From: Ilumatobacter sp.
GTDB taxonomy: Bacteria > Actinomycetota > Acidimicrobiia > Acidimicrobiales > Ilumatobacteraceae
NCBI GenBank assembly: GCA_007693335.1
Contig: REDU01000056.1
Location: 1-41,209 of the forward strand
Direction: 5' to 3'
DNA length: 41,209 nucleotides
The notes below the pieces were generated by a model. The model was not told the origin of the DNA, did no database searches, and saw nothing but the letters and a program-made list of their open reading frames with translations. Position 1 is the stretch's first letter; the number at the start of each line of letters is the position of its first letter. Of the stretch, positions 34,801 to 40,226 are shown piece by piece. Position numbers and translations under genes: made by a program.

Positions 34801-35438
34801 GCTTCGTCCCACTCGGCCTCGAAACTCGCCTCGAACGTCAGCGTGGCGTCGTCCTCACCTCCGACGACGACCCCGAGCGCGTCGCGTGGTTCGGGACCGT
34901 CGAGTTCGGCGGGGTCGAACCGGAGCGTCGCGCCCAGGGCGAGACCCGCGTCGAGCGTCTGCCCGTCGCCGAGCAGCCCCATCACCTCGGTGCCGACCGC
35001 GATCGGCACCTCCGCGGTGTGGGACACCTCGAACTCGAGATCGATCGTGTAGGGGATGCTCGCCGTGTCGAGCCCGCCGGTGATCTCGCCGATCAGGGGC
35101 ACGTCGATGCCCTCGTCGAGTGCGGTCGCGATCTGGTCGAACGTGTCGCCGAGCTCGCTCGTGATCTCGTCGGCGAGCGCGTCGAGCACCGTGTCGAGCG
35201 ACAAGAAGTCGGCCACTCCCACCGGCGCGAGTGGTACCGGTTCGGTGAGAGCGTCGTCCACAGCGGTTCCCGCCAGACTTCGTACGAAGCTGGCGAGCCC
35301 GTCCCGCAGTGCCTCCGCTGCAGGATCTGGTGGGTGGTCGTCCGCTCTCACCACCCCCGTGGGTGACGCCGGTGCGATGATCAGACCGGTGACGAACGCC
35401 GTGATGACCAATGTGCGCAGCCACGTGACGAAGCACAT
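25827..35438 (-). CDS. Giant secreted RTX (hemolysin-type calcium-binding repeat) protein
   Basis: 3203 residues from ATG 35438, which follows AGGGGGG at 6 nt; the frame opens at 35525 but this Met starts a clear Sec signal (MCFVTWLRTLVITAFVTGLI, then APASPTGVVRA). Residues up to about 1740 are acidic and alternate beta-rich stretches with helical, coiled-coil-like stretches; short motifs such as VPLIGEI and VPVVGDVLDGG recur. From about 1745 to 3100 come dozens of GGxGxDxLx nonapeptides, which bind calcium in beta-rolls. They are broken into modules by GDNA/GDNG motifs. The last 100 residues have no RTX repeats and contain two isolated Cys. No type I secretion genes are nearby, and the signal peptide implies Sec export. 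Likely a surface or matrix adhesin; no enzymatic domain recognised. Confidence 0.85.
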   Translation of the reverse strand: MCFVTWLRTLVITAFVTGLIIAPASPTGVVRADDHPPDPAAEALRDGLASFVRSLAGTAVDDALTEPVPLAPVGVADFLSLDTVLDALADEITSELGDTFDQIATALDEGIDVPLIGEITGGLDTASIPYTIDLEFEVSHTAEVPIAVGTEVMGLLGDGQTLDAGLALGATLRFDPAELDGPEPRDALGVVVGGEDDATLTFEASFEAEWDEAAPLQAFVGILGVDVTGAAASTVGVTARFNADAADVVVPRSTWETTSGLDLFTVDASATAAADLTVTSDLPGLDDVTGTIGLDWPGDLPDPPEDWRDALEFDLDAIGDFDNILIEEVLVAIAQLATALRATQASGVVDADLPFVRQSLQSIGIHQPLLTWFDDLGLADIPDEGPVVLLDSLDRELLADLDLLDLESVIDNLAAAIGFDPGLAYDPASEQLTFDLSYTHAPGTIDVELSFGDQLAPFGLRNLSATAAASATAIPSATVGLGLSLSLEFDEERLEEEPDPAALISVAERVAIRTADSGIAIDFPVDANVALTGAIGYLGISAQGDANPLLTTGKKDDGTNAEHMVSATFAGDDLLTLADLINGLTDEAPTVETEVAIAVHPTILTVAVEPAIPGGSPGTVELEWPDVTDIDTLDVDLSGLGDIASFDFDTEDPLALLGAILEALDEILDQLDAGLRDQSLPDVPFTGSNIGELLSDLNTIRQQVHDLATDPAATLQGLQDQLNQMLVDALGLEQNPAVKLAIDDSTGTPAVIFSLDLSIDRSLELPFQLDLDGARGLVGVDGQGNLSVDYGAEIAVHAGVQLPSVVGEEPELFLLENSGASVGLDLGSPDEPAELQLEVRAGPFAVSVGGPDDPATVHLNAELAVGDDGNGRVPLAGIGNWVSGWLEEPGDILTGSAGATLPIHFNEDPLGVVTVDADFGAGTFDVQGTEAVFAGLVGELLNFATLIEGMRYVAALIERTLKGSSHGVKVPVVGDVLDGGADIAGRIDGLLDRIEDTFETLDALADTAAMEAAIVEAFNDALVDLDLPPGAVGVDFQCSVVCTTPETIDGIEISLSLGQDDDFELPGFDLGIPGFRLGVVDDPNTDEDDLRADVGWSLDLTFGLDRDNGFYVVADEDPELTAGVGVTLPGTMHGHLALLLIELTKSDPGHQELSLTTSANLTTSNPSGRIALHRLISGDDSANVDLDLDANADIRYQIRTVPSIPGIDLPGDGAIPSLTADLVIGWGFDASTSDGMNLGEPNIAFNSVAIDPGSVLDDFLEPTVGEVHRFTKTFKPVLDVASAPIPVLSDIYEAITGDPLTMLTLFETASGADLTMVRRIIGIIQIVDLLGQATADGDPIPLGSFSVDGALALDRQLAPHEAGNLVQGTPEIDNVFGAIGGGTAAAVERSTTGGGGFTFEAFENPSKLFQLLVGQDVNLVEWRSGKLKAGLGHSIDLPPLMVGPVPVVISIFMSASIEGQFGAGYDTYGMRRAVQQRLAGEDGGAGDQIALLFHGLFLHDRDENGVDVPEIVLSAAFGVSGGAELGVARAGIEGGLEANLFMDLEDDSGTGKVRIDQILANQGFYMPICLFVATGQLSIFVDAFLRIGFGIFSKKFSWNLVRIVLLRLEDLLAAACADVEPNLATKYDVDPDDPNSPSVLVLNTGPRAGLRGILPGATEEKYVVRPLNTAQTSFSVAAFGEYEEHHDITGVMKDGRLIKVVGDGGTGDDALTMADGSATAIGPDDQIDDDETDITNDPIPFEASVLLCGGAGDDVITGGRGDDILIGDGSCTATISGNGIDITYSTIESGDDGNDIIYGTGGSNLMVGGGGNDQLHGSADGRDVMVGGSGDDSLRVPPENEVGSILIGGTRTTGAGTSTPGFDELLGGAGPDILIADNGDVDIVFDAEEGGYQEVTAIHVGQVHFGDDDPDTVDHNVLDGGDGDDRLFGGPGVDEIYGGGGNDFIDGGGGNDVLVGGVADTAADPESTVDPGANVIVGGPGDDHIAANNAEVQRDRETGVLLGVKPAGSATAPSLIVGGSLHDHDSPGNDTAWGGGGDDLIIGDNAMPLDDGLRPTVEGDSITYPIALGADAFPGLRARDADGIPTGVELLTDHGGNDRLYGGPGDDSVFGGPGHDVLLGGWPISGTPTGANLLVGGTGNDVLVGGNADVGEGHAGFTPPAPPPSVTILGSPAPTAPNRLIGGSWDDEPNPGDDWLHAGRFGDVMIGDNGRITADLTADVFLTHGGNDHIFGSLGDDRAFGGPGDDVLRGGPGDDILEGGPGDDILHGDSGDDILIGGSSRPGIPSGDNELYGGFGADALAGDNARIALVDDDEEGLHGSRFVVQLFDLHVAGGDPPAPDTAGDDLLSGGGGDDLLYGQGGDDELFGGPGDDHLYGGPGDDELFGGPGDDVLVGGSGRHAEFTDTWPLLPDDEHAHRVPHPVPVGSEDDGWEVEILEGLADGDDLLVGGPGDDALAGDNADIERTGPGQFDVRLLDVHYAGETLPHPDTSGDDVLIGGSIGSVADPGDDLLFGQAGDDLLIGDNAVALADERQYAPLHHSSDGDDHLEGGPGDDTLFGNGGNDVLIGGSSDRGIADADTRGVVAGSDVIVGGPGDDFAIGDNGRVVRSAPWWATGIGAEAVELFDEKIVDVAPPHPDTAGDDLLIGGSLRGPDPGLLGPQNEATFAGHDLLHGHVGDDLIFGDDVTVDVSIIDWSDGWHAIVPDVADPIASWQIATLDWVNPDSAPAAGGDDLLLGGADDDIIFGGPGQDDIIGGSWEVDRHDGRDLIDGGPGHDVIAGDNATIVRPFDDETGFTCQTYRHRDGDVGEWREATAGGADREFDCEVGTPDADPGNGVYTRVVRTTEMLDTTPGITSGSDLVWGGHGDDDITGQFDDTEEFHDGTWDGLPAWRVVEWCRLDDHLARLIDADALDTADLEPGATMADYIESYFGPGVFDDISFGGDVLCGGPGEDAILGDQGVVTNIVESGDREEVIAPQQPFMESLIFAEGTLTRQVELTQINLGGDDVILGGDGGDWIHGGAGVDLINGNAGDDRIFGGDGDDAIWGGAGNDHLYGGHGDTDLDVRPRPTIDPPERFLVAVEGDTYDGIDHIYGGWGRDVMQADEGDNGPVQGDRLIDWGGVYNLWYNCPATYGAWIDIRSPYPGMMEFLIDQAEGDGAYQPGTFGTSGFRELALVYQQDIRHNTSPPHPETPGHFTCGVADDG
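26130..30215 (-). repeat. RTX nonapeptide-repeat region with modular GDN-type spacers
   Basis: Coding repeats of the type GGPGDDxLxGG, with strong DNA similarity between units (GGCGGCCCGGGCGACGAC-like on the minus strand). About a dozen spacers carry (I/L)(I/A)GDN(A/G), for example IIGDNAMPLD, MIGDNGRITA, LAGDNARIAL, LAGDNADIER, LIGDNAVALA, AIGDNGRVVR and IAGDNATIVR. Three of the modules share PDT(A/S)GDDLLIGGS after a LFD/LLD strand. Confidence 0.85.
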
Positions 35439-35499
35439 GATCTGCCCCCCTGTTCCCCCGTCCAGCGACGGGCCCCTCGTGGAACTGACCCAATCCGGC

Positions 35500-35530
35500 G
35501 TAATACCGAGGAACTGACGCGTCAAGTCAA
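35500..35530 (-). promoter_or_regulatory. Candidate promoter and palindromic operator of the RTX gene
   Basis: On the minus strand TTGACT (35525-35530) and TATTAC (35500-35505) are spaced 19 bp, with an alternative TTGACG at 35520-35525. The perfect palindrome TGACGCGTCA (35515-35524) lies in the spacer. A leader of about 55 nt would follow, in line with the gene having a true ribosome site. Confidence 0.4.
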
Positions 35531-35580
35531 GTTTTCATGGGCCATATTCCCCATCCACCTGAACCTCGACCTCACCTTCA

Positions 35581-35642
35581 CCCCCGAACTGTCTGTGGGG
35601 TGCACCTGTTTCCGCCCGTTCCCCGCGGACGGTTCGCCGGGG
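35581..35642 (+). repeat. Palindromic intergenic repeat, copy 4
   Basis: Left arm CCCCCGAACTGTCTGTG and right arm CGCGGACGGTTCGCCGGGG, pairing fully with G-U pairs and a 2-nt bulge. The right end abuts the complement of the lipoprotein hydrolase stop codon. It lies between that gene's end and the RTX promoter. Confidence 0.75.
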
Positions 35643-37859
35643 TCAGTTGCGGGGGAGGGCGGTGCAGGGTTGATCGGGACCGCAGACGTCGGTGAGCTCA
35701 CCGTCGAACAGGAAGGCGGCCTTCTGGACCCGCACGTTCGCGTCGGCGCGTGGGTCTTCGTGGCTGTCGCGACTGCTGCGGGGTGGGGTGCCCTCGAACG
35801 GGATCGGATCGGAGCCCGAGTCCCACACGATCAGCCCGGAGCCCTCCCACGGGTCGTCGATGTCGTCGACCGGGTACGGGATCGCGTCGAGGCCCCATCC
35901 CGGCTCCACCTCGCCGCTGCGGCCGGGCGCCGTGACGGGACGATGGACGGGCACCCCCATCGTGCGAGCGGCGATGAACGCGGAGATCTCGGTCACCTGC
36001 CAGTCGCCGAACGCCACGTGGAACAGCACCTCGGTGGTGGGCGTGTCCGGGAACGGATCGCTCACCACGTTGTGCACGTAGCCGGCGCCCTCGCCACGGT
36101 CCCACAGCATCTGGATCATCGAGACGATCAGCGATCGCTCGAGGGCGTCGGGGTAGGCGGGGATCAGGATCTCCTCGTAGGTGTCCCAGTCGACCGAGCG
36201 TGACAGCAGGAGGCTGTAGTTGATCCCCGGGACGCCGAGCACGGCGCGCTCGAGGTCGGGCGACACCGCCACGAGCATCAGTCCCATGATCCCACCCTGG
36301 CTGTTGCCGTCGTAGACGACGCGGGAGGTGTCGATCAGCGGCGAGTCGTCGGCGCGACGGAACGCCGGATGACCGCCCAGGCCGTCGTCGGCCAGCATCA
36401 GGCGACCCAGCACGATGTGGTGCAGCACGCCCTGCTGCAGACGGTCGGCCAGGGTGGGGAAGTTCGACATGTCGATCAGTGACGCCACCGCGTTGCCGAT
36501 GTCGTCCCCGCTCATTCCGGCCCACTTCGTGGCGCAGTAGACGGCGTCGTACTCGTTCGACATCGCGCGCACGTTGCCGGCGTTGATCTCGCGTTCGCTG
36601 CCGAGCAGACCGTGGCCGTACTGCACCAGCCGCCCTGGGGCATCGCCGCTCAACACCGAGTCGGGCACGTTGCAACGGAACTCGACCTCGATCGTGCCGT
36701 TGGCGACGGGCAGTGCGTCCGGTTCGCCGAAGGTGTCGACGTCGCCGTAGTGGAAGCCGTTGCCGGGGCCGCCGTCGCCCGTCAGCCAGTTGGTGACGGT
36801 GTAGGTGCCGGTCACGACCCGTCCGATGGTGTCGATGTCGTCGGCGTCGGTCACCTCGGTGACCTCGAACGGCGGTGCCGATCCGTCGAGCGCTGCGAGT
36901 GTCTCGTCGCGGATGTGGAGCATCCGGCGTGCGGTGTCGTCGATGGTGGCGGTGGTGAACGTCCATGCGAGCTGCAGATCGCCACGGTCGATCCCTGCGG
37001 CGGCCAGATCGTCGAACATCGTCTCCATCTCGGGTCGCCGGATCTCGATCTCGTCGATCCCGGTCGCCAGTGCATCGCGGTAGGCGACGAACACCGGACC
37101 CGGTTCGACGGGCGAGCCGGTGGTGGTGACCAGACCGCGCAGGGCCACGGCGAATCGGTGGCCCGCCGGCAGCGACACGGCGGGGTGGATCACCAGCGTG
37201 CGGTCGGCGTCGTCGTCCACCGATGCATCCGGTTCGGCCCACAGCGGGATCCGATCACCGGTTGCCGTATCGATCAGCACCACCGTGGCATCGGGAGCGA
37301 GCGAGGCCCCGAGGTCGGTCCACGATGGGAGGTTCGACGCGTCGACGTCGAGGTCCTGCAGGTACGCGTGGAGTCGGGTGTTGCGCGAGAACCCGTCGTT
37401 ACGGTTCCACTCGGGAATGTTCATCGCCACGCCGTCGGCGTTCACGGGTGCTGCGTCGGGTGGCAGCGCGACGCGCATCCCGGTGCTCGCCCTGCTGTCG
37501 TCGCCGGGCCGGACGTCGGATCGGGTGAGTGCGTCGCTCGGCCAGGGCAGGTAGCAGTGGCGCGTGTCGAGGGGATCGCACGCCGTGACGTCGGCTCCGA
37601 TCGCCTCCTCGATCGCGGTGACGAGTTCGGGCGGAGCGGACGCCGGATCGGCAGCGGAGTCCGGTGGGTCGGTCGGCTCGGTCTCGGCCGTCCCGTCCGG
37701 CTCCTCGTCGCCCCCGGTCGGCTCGGTGGCGAGCTCGGTGCTGCCGTCCGTCGTCGGGGCGGCGGCAACTGTCGTGGTCGCGCCGGCGCCGTCGTCGCCC
37801 GAGCACGAGGCGGCCACGAGGGCGAGCAGGACGAACGGCGCGGCATGTCGGATCCCCAT
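35643..37859 (-). CDS. Large lipoprotein with alpha/beta-hydrolase core
   Basis: 738 residues. A lipoprotein signal with lipobox VAASC (Cys near residue 19) is followed by a Thr/Glu/Pro-rich spacer of about 60 residues and a long extracellular region. The hydrolase part shows YGHGLLGSE (oxyanion loop) and GNSQGGIMGLML, a GxSxG nucleophile elbow within VYDGNSQGG; a late Asp and His complete the triad by analogy but I cannot name them. HCYLPWPSDALT near the N-terminus resembles the opening of uncharacterised large actinobacterial lipoprotein hydrolases. Substrate unknown. ATG 37859 is chosen for the signal peptide and a -10 box 8 nt upstream; the frame continues open far upstream but is a shadow of the antiporter gene. 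The stop abuts repeat copy 4. Confidence 0.85.
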   Translation of the reverse strand: MGIRHAAPFVLLALVAASCSGDDGAGATTTVAAAPTTDGSTELATEPTGGDEEPDGTAETEPTDPPDSAADPASAPPELVTAIEEAIGADVTACDPLDTRHCYLPWPSDALTRSDVRPGDDSRASTGMRVALPPDAAPVNADGVAMNIPEWNRNDGFSRNTRLHAYLQDLDVDASNLPSWTDLGASLAPDATVVLIDTATGDRIPLWAEPDASVDDDADRTLVIHPAVSLPAGHRFAVALRGLVTTTGSPVEPGPVFVAYRDALATGIDEIEIRRPEMETMFDDLAAAGIDRGDLQLAWTFTTATIDDTARRMLHIRDETLAALDGSAPPFEVTEVTDADDIDTIGRVVTGTYTVTNWLTGDGGPGNGFHYGDVDTFGEPDALPVANGTIEVEFRCNVPDSVLSGDAPGRLVQYGHGLLGSEREINAGNVRAMSNEYDAVYCATKWAGMSGDDIGNAVASLIDMSNFPTLADRLQQGVLHHIVLGRLMLADDGLGGHPAFRRADDSPLIDTSRVVYDGNSQGGIMGLMLVAVSPDLERAVLGVPGINYSLLLSRSVDWDTYEEILIPAYPDALERSLIVSMIQMLWDRGEGAGYVHNVVSDPFPDTPTTEVLFHVAFGDWQVTEISAFIAARTMGVPVHRPVTAPGRSGEVEPGWGLDAIPYPVDDIDDPWEGSGLIVWDSGSDPIPFEGTPPRSSRDSHEDPRADANVRVQKAAFLFDGELTDVCGPDQPCTALPRN

Positions 37860-37867
37860 GGATCGGG

Positions 37868-37873
37868 ACCGTA
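37868..37873 (-). promoter_or_regulatory. -10 box for leaderless transcription of the lipoprotein gene
   Basis: TACGGT on the minus strand is followed by 8 nt and the ATG at 37859. It decides the start and faces away from the antiporter promoter in the same 120-bp gap. Confidence 0.5.
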
Positions 37874-37910
37874 GGCGAAGGGGGCGGGTGCCGGAGCACG
37901 TCCGGTGCTC

Positions 37911-37916
37911 TAGGGT
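37911..37916 (+). promoter_or_regulatory. Possible -10 box of the antiporter gene
   Basis: TAGGGT lies 63 nt before the antiporter ATG. No good -35 is visible, so this is a weak call. Confidence 0.25.
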
Positions 37917-37979
37917 TCTGCTGGCCCGCTCGCCGACCCTCCCGGTCGTCCACACCGCGGCCGGCGCCCCCGACGAACC

Positions 37980-40139
37980 ATGTTGAGCTTCATCCAGCCG
38001 TCGGAGCACCAGGTCCTGGTGTTCCTCGTCCAGATCGTCATCCTCCTCGCGGTGGCCCGTCTGCTCGGACAACTGTGCCGTTCCATCGGTCAGCCCTCGG
38101 TGGTGGGGGAGTTGGCCGCCGGTGTGATCCTCGGTCCGTCGATCCTGGGTCGCGGTGCCCCCGACGTGTTCGACTGGATCTTCCCGGGCGATGCCGTGCA
38201 GTCGGGCATGTTGTTCACCGTCGGCTGGCTCGGCGTGATGCTGCTGCTGGTCGTGACCGGCTTCGAGACCGATCTGACCCTGATCGCCCGACTCGGACGC
38301 GCCGCGTTCTGGGTCACGGCGGGAAGCCTGCTCTTCCCGTTCGCGTTCGGGTTGGCCGGCGGAGCCCTGGCACCCGACTCTCTCGTGGGGGCCGACACGG
38401 ATCGGCAGGTGTTCGCGCTGTTCCTGGCGACCGCGCTCACGATCTCGTCGCTCCCGGTGATCGCCAAGATCCTCACCGAACTCCGTCTGCTGCGACGGAA
38501 CTTCGGACAGCTCACGCTCGCCTGTGGCATGGCCAACGACGTGATCGGGTGGGTGCTGCTCGGCCTCATCGCCGGGCTGGCGAGCTCGGGCCGGCTCGAC
38601 CTCCGCAGCCTGCTCACGACCGTGGCCGGCCTGGTGGTGTTCCTGGCGATCGCCGCCGCCGTCGGCCAGCGGATCGTCGACGCCGTGCTGCAGGCGATGC
38701 GCCGCCGCAACATCGGTCTCGGGGGCTGGGTCACCATGTCGATCATCCTCGCCATCGGGCTCGGGGCGATCACGCAGGCGCTGGGTGTCGAGGCGGTGTT
38801 GGGCGCCTTCATCGGCGGGATCCTGCTCGGACGGTCGCGGTACGCCCGTCACGACGTCGAAGAGCAGCTCGAGACCATCACCGTGTCGTTCCTGGCTCCG
38901 ATCTTCTTCGCCACGGCGGGGCTCCGGGTCGACATCTCGCTGCTGGGTGACCCCGAGGTGCTCCTGTGGACGTTCATCGTGATCGCCCTCGCCACGGCAT
39001 CGAAGTTCGTCGGATCGATGCTCGGCGCTCGTGTGGCGGGACTCGATCGTCGGGAGGGAATGGCGCTCGGCACCGCGCTCAACGCCCGCGGTGCACTCGA
39101 GATCGTGATCGCCACCGTCGGCCTGTCGCTCGGCGTGCTGAACGACGCCTCGTACGCCATCGTGGTCGTGATGGCCATCGTCACCTCGGTGATGGCGCCA
39201 CCCCTGCTGCGCATGCTGGTGAGGGGCTGGGCGGGCAGTCCCGAGGAGCAGGCACGGCTGAAGCGCGAAGAGCAGATGGCCGCCAACCTGCTGCTCAAGC
39301 CGGGTCGCATCCTGATCCCGACCCGGGGTGGTGTGGCATCGCGCTACGTGGCGTCGATCGTCGGCAGTGGTTTCCCTCCGGAGGCACCCGTCACGCTCAT
39401 GATCGTCGGTGACGATGCGAAGACCCGCGACGTGTCACACGTCGAGGAAGCACTCGGACCGCGGCTCGTCGAACACGTTCGCATCAGCGGCGATCCGTCC
39501 GAGAGCGTGGTGAGCCAGTCGGTGCTGGGGTTCGACGTGGTGGCGAGTGGACTCGCCCCCACGCCCGATGCCGCGCCGATCGGTCCCATCTCGAGCGCGG
39601 CGCTCACGGGTTCGCGACTGCCCGTGGTACTGGTGCGCCCGCCGAGATCGGTGGCGACCGCCGAGACACCGCGGGTGCCGCGCTTCCGTCGGATCCTGCT
39701 CCCGGTGTCGGCGGCGCGCCCGTCGCGTGCCGCCGCCGAGTTGGCCGTGGCGGTGGCCGCTGCGTCGGGGGCGACGCTCTACCTGCTGCACGTGAGCGCT
39801 CCCCGCGACACCGGGCCCGTGCGGCGGATCATCCGCACCACGTTGCGGAGCCACGAGCGCATCGTGGCCTCGTACGCCGATCCGGTGGGCGAGCGGTTGA
39901 TCGACGCTGCCGAGCGGAACGCCCGCGAGAACGGGGTCGAGGTTCGCCGGGTGCTCGTGAACCACCAGTCGCGCGGCGGTGCGATCGTGGAGGCGGCCGA
40001 CGACCACCGCTGCGATCTGATCATGCTCGGCGTCGAGGTGCAGGACGCGGCCGGCGAACCGTTCCTCGGTCAGACCGCCGAGGTCGTGCTGTCGAACTCC
40101 GACGCGAGCATCGCGCTCGTCGCGCTGCCCTCCCGCTGA
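37980..40139 (+). CDS. CPA2-type cation:proton antiporter with C-terminal universal-stress domains
   Basis: 719 residues. Residues 1 to about 400 form a Na+/H+-exchanger domain with about 12-13 helices; GQPSVVGELAAGVILGPSILG near 37-57 is the hallmark of the KefB/NapA group, and a discontinuous-helix segment follows (LTISSLPVIAKILTEL, then NDVIGW with the conserved acidic ND). Residues from about 440 to 550 and 560 to 719 are two UspA-like modules: RRILLPVSAARPSRAAAELA begins the second, and CDLIMLGVE is a typical UspA strand. Such fusions link cation efflux or pH control to nucleotide sensing. It is divergent from the lipoprotein gene. Cation specificity is not readable. Confidence 0.9.
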   Translation: MLSFIQPSEHQVLVFLVQIVILLAVARLLGQLCRSIGQPSVVGELAAGVILGPSILGRGAPDVFDWIFPGDAVQSGMLFTVGWLGVMLLLVVTGFETDLTLIARLGRAAFWVTAGSLLFPFAFGLAGGALAPDSLVGADTDRQVFALFLATALTISSLPVIAKILTELRLLRRNFGQLTLACGMANDVIGWVLLGLIAGLASSGRLDLRSLLTTVAGLVVFLAIAAAVGQRIVDAVLQAMRRRNIGLGGWVTMSIILAIGLGAITQALGVEAVLGAFIGGILLGRSRYARHDVEEQLETITVSFLAPIFFATAGLRVDISLLGDPEVLLWTFIVIALATASKFVGSMLGARVAGLDRREGMALGTALNARGALEIVIATVGLSLGVLNDASYAIVVVMAIVTSVMAPPLLRMLVRGWAGSPEEQARLKREEQMAANLLLKPGRILIPTRGGVASRYVASIVGSGFPPEAPVTLMIVGDDAKTRDVSHVEEALGPRLVEHVRISGDPSESVVSQSVLGFDVVASGLAPTPDAAPIGPISSAALTGSRLPVVLVRPPRSVATAETPRVPRFRRILLPVSAARPSRAAAELAVAVAAASGATLYLLHVSAPRDTGPVRRIIRTTLRSHERIVASYADPVGERLIDAAERNARENGVEVRRVLVNHQSRGGAIVEAADDHRCDLIMLGVEVQDAAGEPFLGQTAEVVLSNSDASIALVALPSR

Positions 40140-40191
40140 AGCCGCTCGCGTGGCGTCACGGGCAGCGCCGCCCGATTCGGCCACCCACGGG

Positions 40192-40220
40192 TGGACACTC
40201 GGGTTACCCGTTGGTAACTT
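40192..40220 (+). promoter_or_regulatory. Strong promoter with inverted-repeat operator for the acyl-CoA dehydrogenase
   Basis: -35 TGGACA (40192-40197), exactly 17 bp, then -10 TAACTT (40215-40220), which ends 6 nt before the ATG, implying a leaderless start. The perfect inverted repeat GTTACC-CGTT-GGTAAC (40203-40218) fills the spacer and overlaps the -10, a classic repressor position, for example for a TetR-type fatty-acid regulator. Confidence 0.6.
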
Positions 40221-40226
40221 GTGGGC

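Noticed and set aside
37860-38852. Upstream extension of the lipoprotein hydrolase frame
   Set aside because: It is antisense to the antiporter gene. The lipobox signal peptide and -10 box place the start at 37859.
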